Part shown: in pieces, positions 50,313 to 58,113 of the stretch
How positions within the stretch are numbered: the first letter of the stretch is position 1
Layout: every line of letters starts with the position of its first letter
Assembly: GCA_964501335.1 (NCBI GenBank)
Contig: CAZCTC010000003.1
Span: 62,001 to 126,000, forward strand
Source: CAZCTC01 sp964501335
GTDB taxonomy: Bacteria > Chloroflexota > Anaerolineae > B4-G1 > SLSP01
Reading direction: 5' to 3'
Length of the DNA stretch: 64,000 nucleotides
The notes under the pieces: model-generated
What the model was told of the DNA's origin: nothing
Databases searched by the model: none
Seen by the model: the letters and a program-made list of their open reading frames with translations, nothing else
Program-made: the position numbers and the translations under genes

Positions 50313-53297
50313 ATGACACTTGAAACTCAAGACACCGGTATTGGAATTGCCGTCATCGGCATGGCCGGCCGTTTTCCCGGCGCCGACAACCTGACCGAAT
50401 TTTGGGAAGCGCTTTGTGCCGGCACGGAAACCCGCACGCTTCTCACGGCAGCAGAACTTCAAGCCGCGGGGATTCCTGAGTCTTTGATCCAGGACCCCAA
50501 TTTCGTCAACGTGGCCTTCAACATCAAGGATCCTTATGCCTTCGATGCCGGTTTTTTCGGCATCACCCCCCGGGATGCCCGGCTGATGGATCCGCAACAA
50601 CGGCTGTTTCTGGAGCTGGCCTGGCAGGCCCTCGAACATGCCGGCTATGCAGCCGATCCCGGCCGTGAAAAAATCGGCCTCTATGCCGGTCGCGCTTTCA
50701 ATGTCCACTTCGTCCACGCTCTGTTGAGCAATCAACTGGACATGGGGGATCTGATCCAGCTACAGACATTGAACGCGGAATTTGGGCTGGCACTTTGGAC
50801 CGCTTACAAATTAAATCTGACTGGTCCGGCGGTGAATCTGCAGGCGGCCTGCGCTACGGGGCTCGTCGCCGTCCATGAAGCCTGTCAGGCTTTGCTTTAC
50901 GACGATTGCCGGCTGGCCCTGGCCGGGGCCGTCTCACTGGATCTGGCCGGTCAGTGGGGTTATTACAGCTTGCCGGGCGGACATACTTCACCGGATGGAG
51001 AGTGCCGGCCGTTTGACGCCGGCGCTGCGGGAACCGTTTTCGGCAGCGGGGCCGGCATCGTCGTCCTCAAACGGTTGGAAGATGCCCTGGCCGACGGCGA
51101 CACGCTCTATGCCGTCATTAAGGGTTCGGCCGCGGGCAATGACGGAGCCCTTAAGTCCGGATTTACCGTCCCTTCCGCCGAGGGTCAGGTGCGGACTATG
51201 CTGGAAGCTCTGGCCGCTTCCGGCGTTCCCGTTGAATCGATCTCTTATCTGGGAGTCCACGGTACCGGAACCACTGCCGGCGATCCGGTGGAAATAAAAG
51301 CGCTGGAAAAGGCCTACCGGACCGGGGGGCGAAAAGAACGCTGTCCTGTGGTTTCTACCAAGGGCCAGTTCGGCCATTCGGATGCCGCCTCCGGCATGTC
51401 CACGCTGTTGAGCGCTATTCTGGCGCTCAACCACCAACAGATCCCCCCGACTCTCAATTTCAAACAGCCCACCCCCCGGATCGATTGGGAGAAGAGCTCC
51501 TTTTATGTCAACACCACCCTGCGTCCCTGGGAAAATGTGCCCTTGCCGCGCCGGGCCGGCGTCAGCGCCTTTGGATTTGGCGGAGCCAATGCTCATTTAA
51601 TCATCGAAGAAGCGCCGTTGCAAACGGCTATTCCTTCCGACCGTCCCTGTCAATTGCTGGTTTTTTCCGCTCAAACCGACTCGGCCCTGGAGCAGCTGGG
51701 AAAAGAACTGGCAGCCCATCTGGAAAAGGAACGGCCCAATCTGGCCGACGTGGCTTATACATTGCAAAAAGGCCGGCTGGCTATGAAATATCGCGGGGTG
51801 GCCGTCGGTCACACTGTAGAAGAAGCTCACAGCAAGCTTTTGACGGCAATAGAACAAAAATCCTACAGCGCTATCCGGGCCGAACAGGCTCCGGTGATTC
51901 TGCTGTTTCCCGGGCAGGGAAGCCAATATCCCCAAATGGGCCGGGAATTGTACGAAAGCGAACCGCTTTTTCGGGAAACCGTGGATGAGTGTCTGAATAT
52001 TTTGCTGAAACAGGCCGGGCTCGATCTGCGTCCCATCCTCTATCCGGAACCCGGACAGGAAATCGCAGCGGCAGAGACGTTAACTCAGACACAGTTTGCC
52101 CAGCCGGCGCTGTTTGTTATTGAATATGCCCTGGCCCGGCTCTGGCTTGCCTGGGGCCTGCAACCTCGGGCCGTGATCGGCCATAGCCTGGGAGAATATA
52201 CGGCCGCCTGTATAGCCGGAGTTTTCAGCCTGGAGGAAGCGCTGCCACTGGTTGCTTTGCGCGGTAAACTGATGCAGGCTCAGCCCCAAGGAGCCATGTT
52301 GAGCCTGGCGTTATCGCGGGAAGAGACGGAGGTTTTGATTTCTGCACCGGTGAGTCTGGCCGCTCACAATGCCTCCAATGCCTGCGTCGTTTCCGGTCCC
52401 GTAGAGGCCATTGCAACCCTGGAAGCTCAATGTAAAGAACGCCAGATTGCCTGCCAGCGGTTGCAGGTCTCCCATGCCTTCCATTCGGCTATGCTGGAAC
52501 CGATGTTGGAACCGTTGGCCGAAGCCCTCGGTCATATCACCTGTCGGCCTCCGACGATCCCGATAATCTCCAATGTCAGTGGAGACTGGTTCCCTGCCGA
52601 TCGGATCCCCGGGCCGGCCTATTGGATCGACCATACCCGCCGGTCGGTCTATTTTTCCGAGGGGCTACAACGCCTGCTGGAACTTCCCGGCGCTGTTTTT
52701 CTGGAAGTCGGCCCCGGCAATATCCTGGGCAAGTTGGTCCAACGGCAGGGAGCGGCCGGTCGGTCTGCAGTGATTCTTGAATCACTGCCGCGATGGCAGG
52801 AAGGCCGGTCGAATAGGGTCGTCATGCTGGAATCTCTGGGCCGGCTCTGGCAATTGGGCCTCTCCATCCAATGGGACAGGCTACACGACGGCGAAAAACG
52901 CCGCCGCATTCCCTTGCCTACCTATCCTTTTGAGCGGAAGACTTATAAGTTGCCGGGCGACGCAGGACGGATCTTATGGCAATTGCTGGCCGGAAAACAG
53001 AGTTTCAATCAGGAATCCCGGGCTGAAGAAAAAGGACTGGAGGCGGCGGCCCCGACAGAAAAGTCGGACCGGGTGGGAATGATTGCTCCCCGTAATGAAC
53101 GGGAAAAAGTGCTGGTGGAACTCTGGCAGGAGATTCTGGGAATCGAGGAAATCAGCATTGACGACAATTTCTTTGAGCTGGGAGGCAATTCACTGTTGGC
53201 GGTTCAGCTGGGATTAAAGGCTCAAAGCCGGGGATTACAAATTGACCCACGCCGACTTTTTGAGTATCCCACCATCGCGGCGCTGGCCGACATCTAA
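50313..53297 (+). CDS. PKS module: KS-AT-ACP
   Basis: 994 residues. KS about 10-425 with Cys180 (QAACATGL) and the two His in GVHGTGT and KGQFGHSD; these deviate from the usual EAHGTGT and KTNIGH but keep the catalytic His residues. AT about 525-835 with Ser625 (GHSLGEY) and HAFH 721-724, pointing to malonyl-CoA. ACP about 930-994 with Ser960 (LGGNSLL). No reductive or release domain follows, and the protein ends just after the ACP helix, so the chain must be released by a separate enzyme or by cyclisation. AAAGGA lies before the ATG. It is last of the three-gene cluster, 40 bases after the preceding gene. Confidence 0.93.
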   Translation: MTLETQDTGIGIAVIGMAGRFPGADNLTEFWEALCAGTETRTLLTAAELQAAGIPESLIQDPNFVNVAFNIKDPYAFDAGFFGITPRDARLMDPQQRLFLELAWQALEHAGYAADPGREKIGLYAGRAFNVHFVHALLSNQLDMGDLIQLQTLNAEFGLALWTAYKLNLTGPAVNLQAACATGLVAVHEACQALLYDDCRLALAGAVSLDLAGQWGYYSLPGGHTSPDGECRPFDAGAAGTVFGSGAGIVVLKRLEDALADGDTLYAVIKGSAAGNDGALKSGFTVPSAEGQVRTMLEALAASGVPVESISYLGVHGTGTTAGDPVEIKALEKAYRTGGRKERCPVVSTKGQFGHSDAASGMSTLLSAILALNHQQIPPTLNFKQPTPRIDWEKSSFYVNTTLRPWENVPLPRRAGVSAFGFGGANAHLIIEEAPLQTAIPSDRPCQLLVFSAQTDSALEQLGKELAAHLEKERPNLADVAYTLQKGRLAMKYRGVAVGHTVEEAHSKLLTAIEQKSYSAIRAEQAPVILLFPGQGSQYPQMGRELYESEPLFRETVDECLNILLKQAGLDLRPILYPEPGQEIAAAETLTQTQFAQPALFVIEYALARLWLAWGLQPRAVIGHSLGEYTAACIAGVFSLEEALPLVALRGKLMQAQPQGAMLSLALSREETEVLISAPVSLAAHNASNACVVSGPVEAIATLEAQCKERQIACQRLQVSHAFHSAMLEPMLEPLAEALGHITCRPPTIPIISNVSGDWFPADRIPGPAYWIDHTRRSVYFSEGLQRLLELPGAVFLEVGPGNILGKLVQRQGAAGRSAVILESLPRWQEGRSNRVVMLESLGRLWQLGLSIQWDRLHDGEKRRRIPLPTYPFERKTYKLPGDAGRILWQLLAGKQSFNQESRAEEKGLEAAAPTEKSDRVGMIAPRNEREKVLVELWQEILGIEEISIDDNFFELGGNSLLAVQLGLKAQSRGLQIDPRRLFEYPTIAALADI

Positions 53298-53299
53298 CG

Positions 53300-53493
53300 G
53301 CTGAGCCCGGCAAGTCGGGAGAAAAAGTCCATGTTTTTGCGGACTTTCTCAAGCCCGCGAAAATACGAAAAAGAAAAGGTCATTTTTCGGCGGCTTCAGA
53401 AAGCCGCCGAAAAATGAATAAAAAAATAACCCTTTCTTCCCATCCCGCGCGTCGTTTTTTACCAGGAAAGCACCCGTTGCGGGACGCGAAAAC
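53300..53493 (+). repeat. Composite palindromic repeat, copy 6 (two palindromes)
   Basis: Left box GAGCCCGGCAAGTCGGGAGA, a degenerate palindrome (53330-53367), a second perfect one (CATTTTTCGGCGGCTT 53381-53396 with 53401-53416, loop CAGA), then TTCTTCCCATCCCGCGCGTC, GTTTTTTACC and GTTGCGGGACGCGAAAAC. It follows the last PKS gene and could end its transcript. Confidence 0.88.
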
Positions 53494-53548
53494 TATTTTT
53501 CATCTTTGCGAAGGAACAACCGCACAGGTCGAAAATTCCTCGCTTTTG

Positions 53549-55231
53549 TTACGGTCGCATCCTTACAATCACCGGCAAATAGACGCGCGGCGTCAAAACC
53601 GGAGGCGTCACGGCAGCATCGGTCAGGAAGACATTGAACTGCGCCAGCTCCTGAGCCGGCGTCATCGTATCCGTCATTTGAATGGTATTGGTGATTCCTT
53701 CCGCCCGCAGCCGACCGACCTGCCGCACCAGGAAATTCCGGAACCAGCCCCCTGATGTACTGGCCATTGCCTGGGTATAAGCTGCGGTGGGATTATAGGT
53801 ATGGATCAAGGGGCCGAGCAGATAGTCGGTCGCATAATAATCGAGGGCAAAGGGATCGCGGCTGGCCATCAGCACATTTAACCGATAGGTACGTCCACTG
53901 GTGTTGCTGTCGGGATCGACCCAAACCGCATCGACCAGATCCAGATCTGCCCGGCGGATCCGGGCCATCTGCCGGCCGATCAATCCATACCGGGTGCTGG
54001 TATCGGTGCAGCTGTATCCGTTATCGCTCGGCCCGGTGAGCCAGCAGTGGACTTCAGAAACACCGCTGAAACGGTTGTTGTAATTGACCGTGCTCATAAA
54101 GCCCACGTAGTTTTTTACGGCTGCTGTCGCCCAGTGAGAGCCATGGCGTTTCAGGACCGGCACATTGATCATTTTCAAAGAAGCGGCATCGAAGGTCGAG
54201 CCGTTCCAAAGTCCATACCGCATACTGATTTGTAAGGCCGCGCCCCCGCAGTTAACTGCAAATTTAGGGTAGGAAAGCTTGGGATCGGCGGCATCAAGGA
54301 CATAACCATCCGTCGAGTTGCCGGCATTGTAATCCGCCACAAAGACAGACCGCAACACCTTCCAATCACTAAAGCAGACATGATATCCCTGGCCGGCAAA
54401 GGCCTGGGCGACATCCTGATAGGATTGATCCTGGAACTGGGAATTATTCTGGCCGTTGGGATCGGCATACCAGTCGGCATTTTGTCCCTGAGGATTTTCG
54501 GCGATGATCACCGCGCCGGCAAAGCCGTCGGGATGTTGAGTCAAACGATAGATAAGCCCCTTGACGACATCCGTATTGGTTCCATAACGTCCCCCCCATT
54601 GATTGTTGACTTTGATGACGACGACATCCCGACCGGCAAAAAGGCCCTGAGGATGGGCCGCAGTTTTATAGAAATAGTCCTGATTGCTTTCCATGGAGGT
54701 AATCAAAGCATCGACGCCGGCATCGTGTAAGGCTTCGGCCGGGGTGACGCCGGCTGGAATGACGCCACCGTCAAGGGAGTAAGTCGGCGTCGGTATATGG
54801 GTAGCCACAAAAACGTTGGAGACGGCGGACGGAGAAGTCCAGGCGGGTAAGGTCGGCTCAATGGCCGGAGCGGCTCCTTCAACCGGCTTGAGATCGCCGA
54901 CACTGCCTGGAAGAAGCACCAGACCGGCCAGTCCAATCCCATAGAGAAGCCACCAGCCCCAGCGCCGCTCCAGATGGAGCTTTCGCACCGCCATCCAACC
55001 GCCCAATAAGGCCCCCAGATAGGCAAGGAAGCTCAGCCCGGTGGCGGCAGCCGCGCGCTGACAGGGATAGACGGCCCGACTGGGGCGGGTTCCCGTACGT
55101 AGGGCAAACCAGAGCAGAGAACCGATGCCGAGAATCCAGAAACGCCAGAGGCTTTGATGGGGTTGGGAGAGATGATGGTCGTGATGGTGATGAGGTTGCC
55201 GGCAATCACCATGGCTTTGATCCGTTTCCAT
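53549..55231 (-). CDS. DUF362-domain protein with membrane segments
   Basis: This 560-residue protein has a His-rich N-terminus (HGDCRQPHHHHDHHLSQPHQ), three hydrophobic helices in the first 110 residues, and a large outer domain of the DUF362 family (about 150-530; DVVVIKVNNQWGGRYGTNTDVVKGLIYRL, KMINVPVLKRHGSHWATAAVKNYVG). DUF362 proteins are of unclear function, sometimes linked to iron-sulfur binding; no ferredoxin-like CxxCxxC cluster is seen here. It ends with RVYLPVIVRMRP, like the tail of the DUF11 protein. AAAGGAGGT precedes the ATG. It converges on the PKS operon. Confidence 0.8.
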   Translation of the reverse strand: METDQSHGDCRQPHHHHDHHLSQPHQSLWRFWILGIGSLLWFALRTGTRPSRAVYPCQRAAAATGLSFLAYLGALLGGWMAVRKLHLERRWGWWLLYGIGLAGLVLLPGSVGDLKPVEGAAPAIEPTLPAWTSPSAVSNVFVATHIPTPTYSLDGGVIPAGVTPAEALHDAGVDALITSMESNQDYFYKTAAHPQGLFAGRDVVVIKVNNQWGGRYGTNTDVVKGLIYRLTQHPDGFAGAVIIAENPQGQNADWYADPNGQNNSQFQDQSYQDVAQAFAGQGYHVCFSDWKVLRSVFVADYNAGNSTDGYVLDAADPKLSYPKFAVNCGGAALQISMRYGLWNGSTFDAASLKMINVPVLKRHGSHWATAAVKNYVGFMSTVNYNNRFSGVSEVHCWLTGPSDNGYSCTDTSTRYGLIGRQMARIRRADLDLVDAVWVDPDSNTSGRTYRLNVLMASRDPFALDYYATDYLLGPLIHTYNPTAAYTQAMASTSGGWFRNFLVRQVGRLRAEGITNTIQMTDTMTPAQELAQFNVFLTDAAVTPPVLTPRVYLPVIVRMRP

Positions 55232-55247
55232 AGGACCTCCTTTTGTT

Positions 55248-55285
55248 TATGTTTTCGCGCGCATAAAAATGCGCGCGAAAACATA
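55248..55285. repeat. Lone palindrome between DUF362 and small helical gene
   Basis: TATGTTTTCGCGCGCAT (55248-55264) pairs exactly with 55269-55285 around an AAAA loop. On the minus strand it is followed by AAACAAAA, the same flank as in the composite copies, so it is a shortened member of that family. Confidence 0.82.
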
Positions 55286-55306
55286 GGCATATAAAAAAGC
55301 TCCTGA

Positions 55307-55588
55307 TTACCGAAAGTTCCCGACCTCGTACTCCTGCAACAGCTTGAGCCGACGCTTCCAGAAATCCACCTTTTTCGACATTTCTTCGCTTTTATCTTCT
55401 TTCAACAGCGCCTTTTCCGAATCCATCAGCAGACCCTCGTCGTTGTTGACCGCCAGGTTGGCAATGCGAGCCGCGTTGAGATCGTTGACATATTCTTCAT
55501 ACCGCAACTGAGCACGCATAAATTCCACCTCGGCCTGCGAGATCAAGTTAGCCAGGAGTTCTTCTTTGCTACGGTTAATGTGGGCCAT
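55307..55588 (-). CDS. Small helical protein of unknown function
   Basis: This 93-residue protein is charged and helical throughout (QAEVEFMRAQLRYEEYVNDLNAARIANLAV, DKSEEMSKKVDFWKRRLKLLQEYEVG) and would form a coiled coil. It has no cysteine and no membrane segment. The ATG 55588 has AAGGAG 7 bases upstream. It follows elp3 closely on the same strand (22 bases after its stop) and may share its message. I do not recognise a family. Confidence 0.75.
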   Translation of the reverse strand: MAHINRSKEELLANLISQAEVEFMRAQLRYEEYVNDLNAARIANLAVNNDEGLLMDSEKALLKEDKSEEMSKKVDFWKRRLKLLQEYEVGNFR

Positions 55589-55610
55589 GGATATTCTCCT
55601 TGTTAAAAAA

Positions 55611-57221
55611 TTATAAAGGTCGGATCGGATACAAAGTACCTTCCGTAAATCCGCGTTCTCGATAATAGGGGCGCGTCCCGATGGCTGCAATCACCGCCAT
55701 TTCTGCATAACCGGCCCCACGGGCCAGATCGGCCGCCGCATCCAAAAGGCGGGTCCCCCACCCCCGATGCTGAGCCCCCTGTTTGCGTTCCCCTAAAGCC
55801 TGGGCTGTGCCGTAGACGTGTAATTCGCGGATCATGGCAGCTTGCCGAATCTCGCCTAAAGCCGGCAGTTCATCACGCGGGGCCAGCGGCAATGAAAGCC
55901 GCAGGAAGCCGGCCAGCCGGCGGGCCGGGGTAAGATATTGCAGGAAATATTCTTCGGTCGCATCGGTGGTGTAATGAACGCTCTCCAGCGTCAGCTCTGT
56001 TTCTGCGGTAAACTCCTGCCCCCGTACCTCCCGGCAGCGAATACACTGGCAGCTTTTCCCCCTGGCTTTCATCAGGTTCTGTACCGTCTGGCGCAGGTTG
56101 CTCTGTTTGGTGCCGGCTACGATATAATCGGCCGGGATATCCCGCATCAGTCGGTTGATTCGGCAATAAGGCGGCACCATCTCTTTGCATTGGACCAGCA
56201 AGTCGGCCAGGGTCGATTCTTCGTACGGTTGATAGCGGCCGGCCTGCCATTCCTCGTAGAGCCCGGTGCCTTCCAGCAAAGAGGTCGGGTAGATCTTCAA
56301 TTCGTCGGGATGGAGCGCCGGGTCGGACCATAAACGGGAGAAATCCTCCAGATCCGATTCCAACGTGGTACCGAAGAGGTTCGGCATCCAATGTAACACA
56401 ATCTTAAAGCCGGCCAACCGCAGCAGCCGCACAGCCCGCCGTGTCTCCGCCATCGTATGCCCACGCCGGTTCAAGGTCAGAATCCGATCATCCAGGCTCT
56501 GAGCGCCGATCTGCACCTTGGTCACTCCCTGCCGACGCATCAACGTCACCTCGTCGGGCGTAATCAGGTCCGGTCGGGTCTCAATCACTAAACCCACATT
56601 GCGATGCGGGGCAGTCTCATTGTAAAGCAGCGCTTCCTGTAAAGTCGGTAATTCCACTTCATTCATAGCGTCGAAACACCGCCGTAGATACCAGTCACGA
56701 TAGTCCAGCGGATAGTGAGACCAGGTACCGCCCAAAATCAGAAGTTCGATCTTATCGGTGGCATGGCCCAGAGCTTCCAGCGATGCAATTCGGCCGGCGG
56801 TCTGAGCATACGGGTCATATTTAAACTGCAAAGCACGCAAAACTCCCGGTTCACCGTTCAGGTAACTCTTGGGAGCGCCGCTCTGCGTGGGGCAGAAAAG
56901 ACAATCGCCGGGGCACGGATAGGGTTCGGTGAGCACGGCCACCGGAGCCACCCCGGAAATCGTCCGCACGGGCCGGCCCAACAATTTACGTTCCAGGGAT
57001 GGGTCCGGCTCCAGGGCCTTCTCTTCGACCAGGGCCCGATAAGCCTCGACCAGTTGCGGCTTGGCATAAAAAGTGCCGTTAGGCCGGGGATAGCGACGCA
57101 ATAAAGGCGTCCAATCCCCTTCAGTGGGCTGCGGCGTCTCCTGGATGGCCTTGAGCAGGCTCATGACCAGGGATCGCTCGGCTGCTAAATCAATGGATGG
57201 TGGAATTCCGTGTTTTGCCAT
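55611..57221 (-). CDS. elp3: Elp3-like tRNA uridine carboxymethyltransferase
   Basis: This 536-residue protein joins a radical-SAM domain with a GNAT acetyltransferase domain, as in Elp3. The iron-sulfur cluster motif C103-xxx-C107-xx-C110 (CPGDCLFC) is present, and the C-terminal half has the acetyl-CoA-binding HRGWGTRLLDAAADLARGAGYAEMAVIAAIGTRPYYRERGF. Elp3 makes 5-carboxymethyl-uridine at the tRNA wobble position from acetyl-CoA; bacterial forms such as the one from Dehalococcoides are known. The ATG 57221 lies seven bases after TATAAT and has no ribosome site, so the message is probably leaderless; an ATG at 57230 overlaps that -10. It is divergent from a Trm9-like methyltransferase gene. 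Confidence 0.93.
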   Translation of the reverse strand: MAKHGIPPSIDLAAERSLVMSLLKAIQETPQPTEGDWTPLLRRYPRPNGTFYAKPQLVEAYRALVEEKALEPDPSLERKLLGRPVRTISGVAPVAVLTEPYPCPGDCLFCPTQSGAPKSYLNGEPGVLRALQFKYDPYAQTAGRIASLEALGHATDKIELLILGGTWSHYPLDYRDWYLRRCFDAMNEVELPTLQEALLYNETAPHRNVGLVIETRPDLITPDEVTLMRRQGVTKVQIGAQSLDDRILTLNRRGHTMAETRRAVRLLRLAGFKIVLHWMPNLFGTTLESDLEDFSRLWSDPALHPDELKIYPTSLLEGTGLYEEWQAGRYQPYEESTLADLLVQCKEMVPPYCRINRLMRDIPADYIVAGTKQSNLRQTVQNLMKARGKSCQCIRCREVRGQEFTAETELTLESVHYTTDATEEYFLQYLTPARRLAGFLRLSLPLAPRDELPALGEIRQAAMIRELHVYGTAQALGERKQGAQHRGWGTRLLDAAADLARGAGYAEMAVIAAIGTRPYYRERGFTEGTLYPIRPL

Positions 57222-57228
57222 GGGGTGC

Positions 57229-57234
57229 ATTATA
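57229..57234 (-). promoter_or_regulatory. -10 box of the leaderless elp3 promoter
   Basis: On the minus strand TATAAT is followed by GCACCCC and then ATG. The 22 bases from ATAAGG to ATG match the divergent promoter at 57315-57337 at 18 of 22 positions. No -35 consensus is visible. Confidence 0.55.
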
Positions 57235-57266
57235 CCTTATCTTTGCTGCTGGGGGAGTTTTTATGC

Positions 57267-57304
57267 TATATTTTCGTGGTCCCGCCGGGGCGCGCGAAAA
57301 TATA
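57267..57304. repeat. Imperfect palindrome between elp3 and the methyltransferase
   Basis: TATATTTTCG (57267-57276) pairs with CGAAAATATA (57295-57304); the inner part has mismatches and a GCCG loop. It sits between the two mirror-image leaderless promoters and belongs to the TTTT-CG-rich palindrome family. Confidence 0.65.
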
Positions 57305-57321
57305 AACTAAAAATAATAAGG

Positions 57322-57327
57322 TATACT
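57322..57327 (+). promoter_or_regulatory. -10 box of the leaderless methyltransferase promoter
   Basis: TATACT is followed by TACCCCC and then ATG at 57335. It mirrors the elp3 promoter on the other strand. No -35 consensus is visible and there is no ribosome site. Confidence 0.55.
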
Positions 57328-57334
57328 TACCCCC

Positions 57335-58048
57335 ATGATGAATGCAGAAACGATACACCAGCTCAATGCGTTAAATCTGGAATTTTATACCGCCCTGGCG
57401 GATGCCTTCGCCACATCCCGGGGACCCAGCGAACCGGGCCTGGAACGCACGCTGGCCGATCTGCCTGCCGGCGTGCGGGTATTGGATCTGGGATGCGGTG
57501 CCGGTCGGGTGGCCGGTCTCTTGCCGCCCGGCAGCGAATATATCGCCCTGGACTTCTCGCCGGCTTTACTGGCCCTGGCCGGTGAGCAGGCTGCAAAAGC
57601 GGGGGTTCGGTCCCATATCATTCAAGCCGATCTGCTGGCTGATGATTGGCCGGCCCGGATTGAAGGAGTCTGCGACTGCGTGGTTTTGCGGGCTGTTTTG
57701 CATCACCTGCCGGGAGCTGAAAATCGACAGGCTGTACTGAATCGGGCCGCCGGACTGCTCCATCCTGAGGGAAAATTGATCCTGGCCAACTGGCAATTTC
57801 TGGATATTGAACGATTGCGACGGCGCATTCAATCCTGGTCAGAAATCGGATTGACCGAGGAACAGGTAGAGCCGGGAGATTATTTGCTGGATTGGCGGCG
57901 GGAAGGACAGGGATTGCGTTACGTTCATCTGGTAGATGAGGCTGAGACGCAAGCCCTGGCAGCTGCGGCAGACTTGCGGATAGTGGATCTTTTCCGCTCC
58001 GATGGAAAAGACAACCGATTGACTTTGTATGCTGTTCTAAAACACTAG
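57335..58048 (+). CDS. Class I SAM methyltransferase, Trm9-like
   Basis: This 237-residue protein starts with LNALNLEFYTALADAFATSR, has the AdoMet motif I VLDLGCGAGR (49-58), an acidic motif II in YIALDFSP, and AVLHHLPG, and ends with GLRYVHLVDEAETQALAAAA and DNRLTLYAVLKH. From memory this order and the C-terminal RY-x-HL-x-x-E segment resemble eukaryotic Trm9/ALKBH8, which methylates 5-carboxymethyl-uridine made by the Elongator complex. Because the divergent neighbour is an Elp3, a role as the follow-on methylase for wobble uridine is attractive but unproven. The ATG 57335 (or 57338) lies seven bases after TATACT, with no ribosome site. Confidence 0.78.
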   Translation: MMNAETIHQLNALNLEFYTALADAFATSRGPSEPGLERTLADLPAGVRVLDLGCGAGRVAGLLPPGSEYIALDFSPALLALAGEQAAKAGVRSHIIQADLLADDWPARIEGVCDCVVLRAVLHHLPGAENRQAVLNRAAGLLHPEGKLILANWQFLDIERLRRRIQSWSEIGLTEEQVEPGDYLLDWRREGQGLRYVHLVDEAETQALAAAADLRIVDLFRSDGKDNRLTLYAVLKH

Positions 58049-58065
58049 AGAAGAAGGGCTTTTAT

Positions 58066-58104
58066 TTATTTTTCGCGCGCCCCTACGGGGCGCGCGAAAA
58101 ATAA
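58066..58104. repeat. Lone palindrome after the methyltransferase
   Basis: TTATTTTTCGCGCGCCCC (58066-58083) pairs with 58087-58104, 18 pairs, loop TAC. It lies between the convergent methyltransferase and the giant membrane protein gene and could terminate both. Confidence 0.8.
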
Positions 58105-58113
58105 GCAGATTTC

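Noticed and set aside
50313..51600. Third KS as a non-elongating KS0
   Set aside because: Although its motifs deviate, the Cys and both His residues are present, so loss of condensation activity is not supported.
742..58104. The repeated palindromes as a CRISPR array
   Set aside because: They are spread over 57 kb between genes, not spaced regularly, and their arms differ from copy to copy; no cas gene is present.
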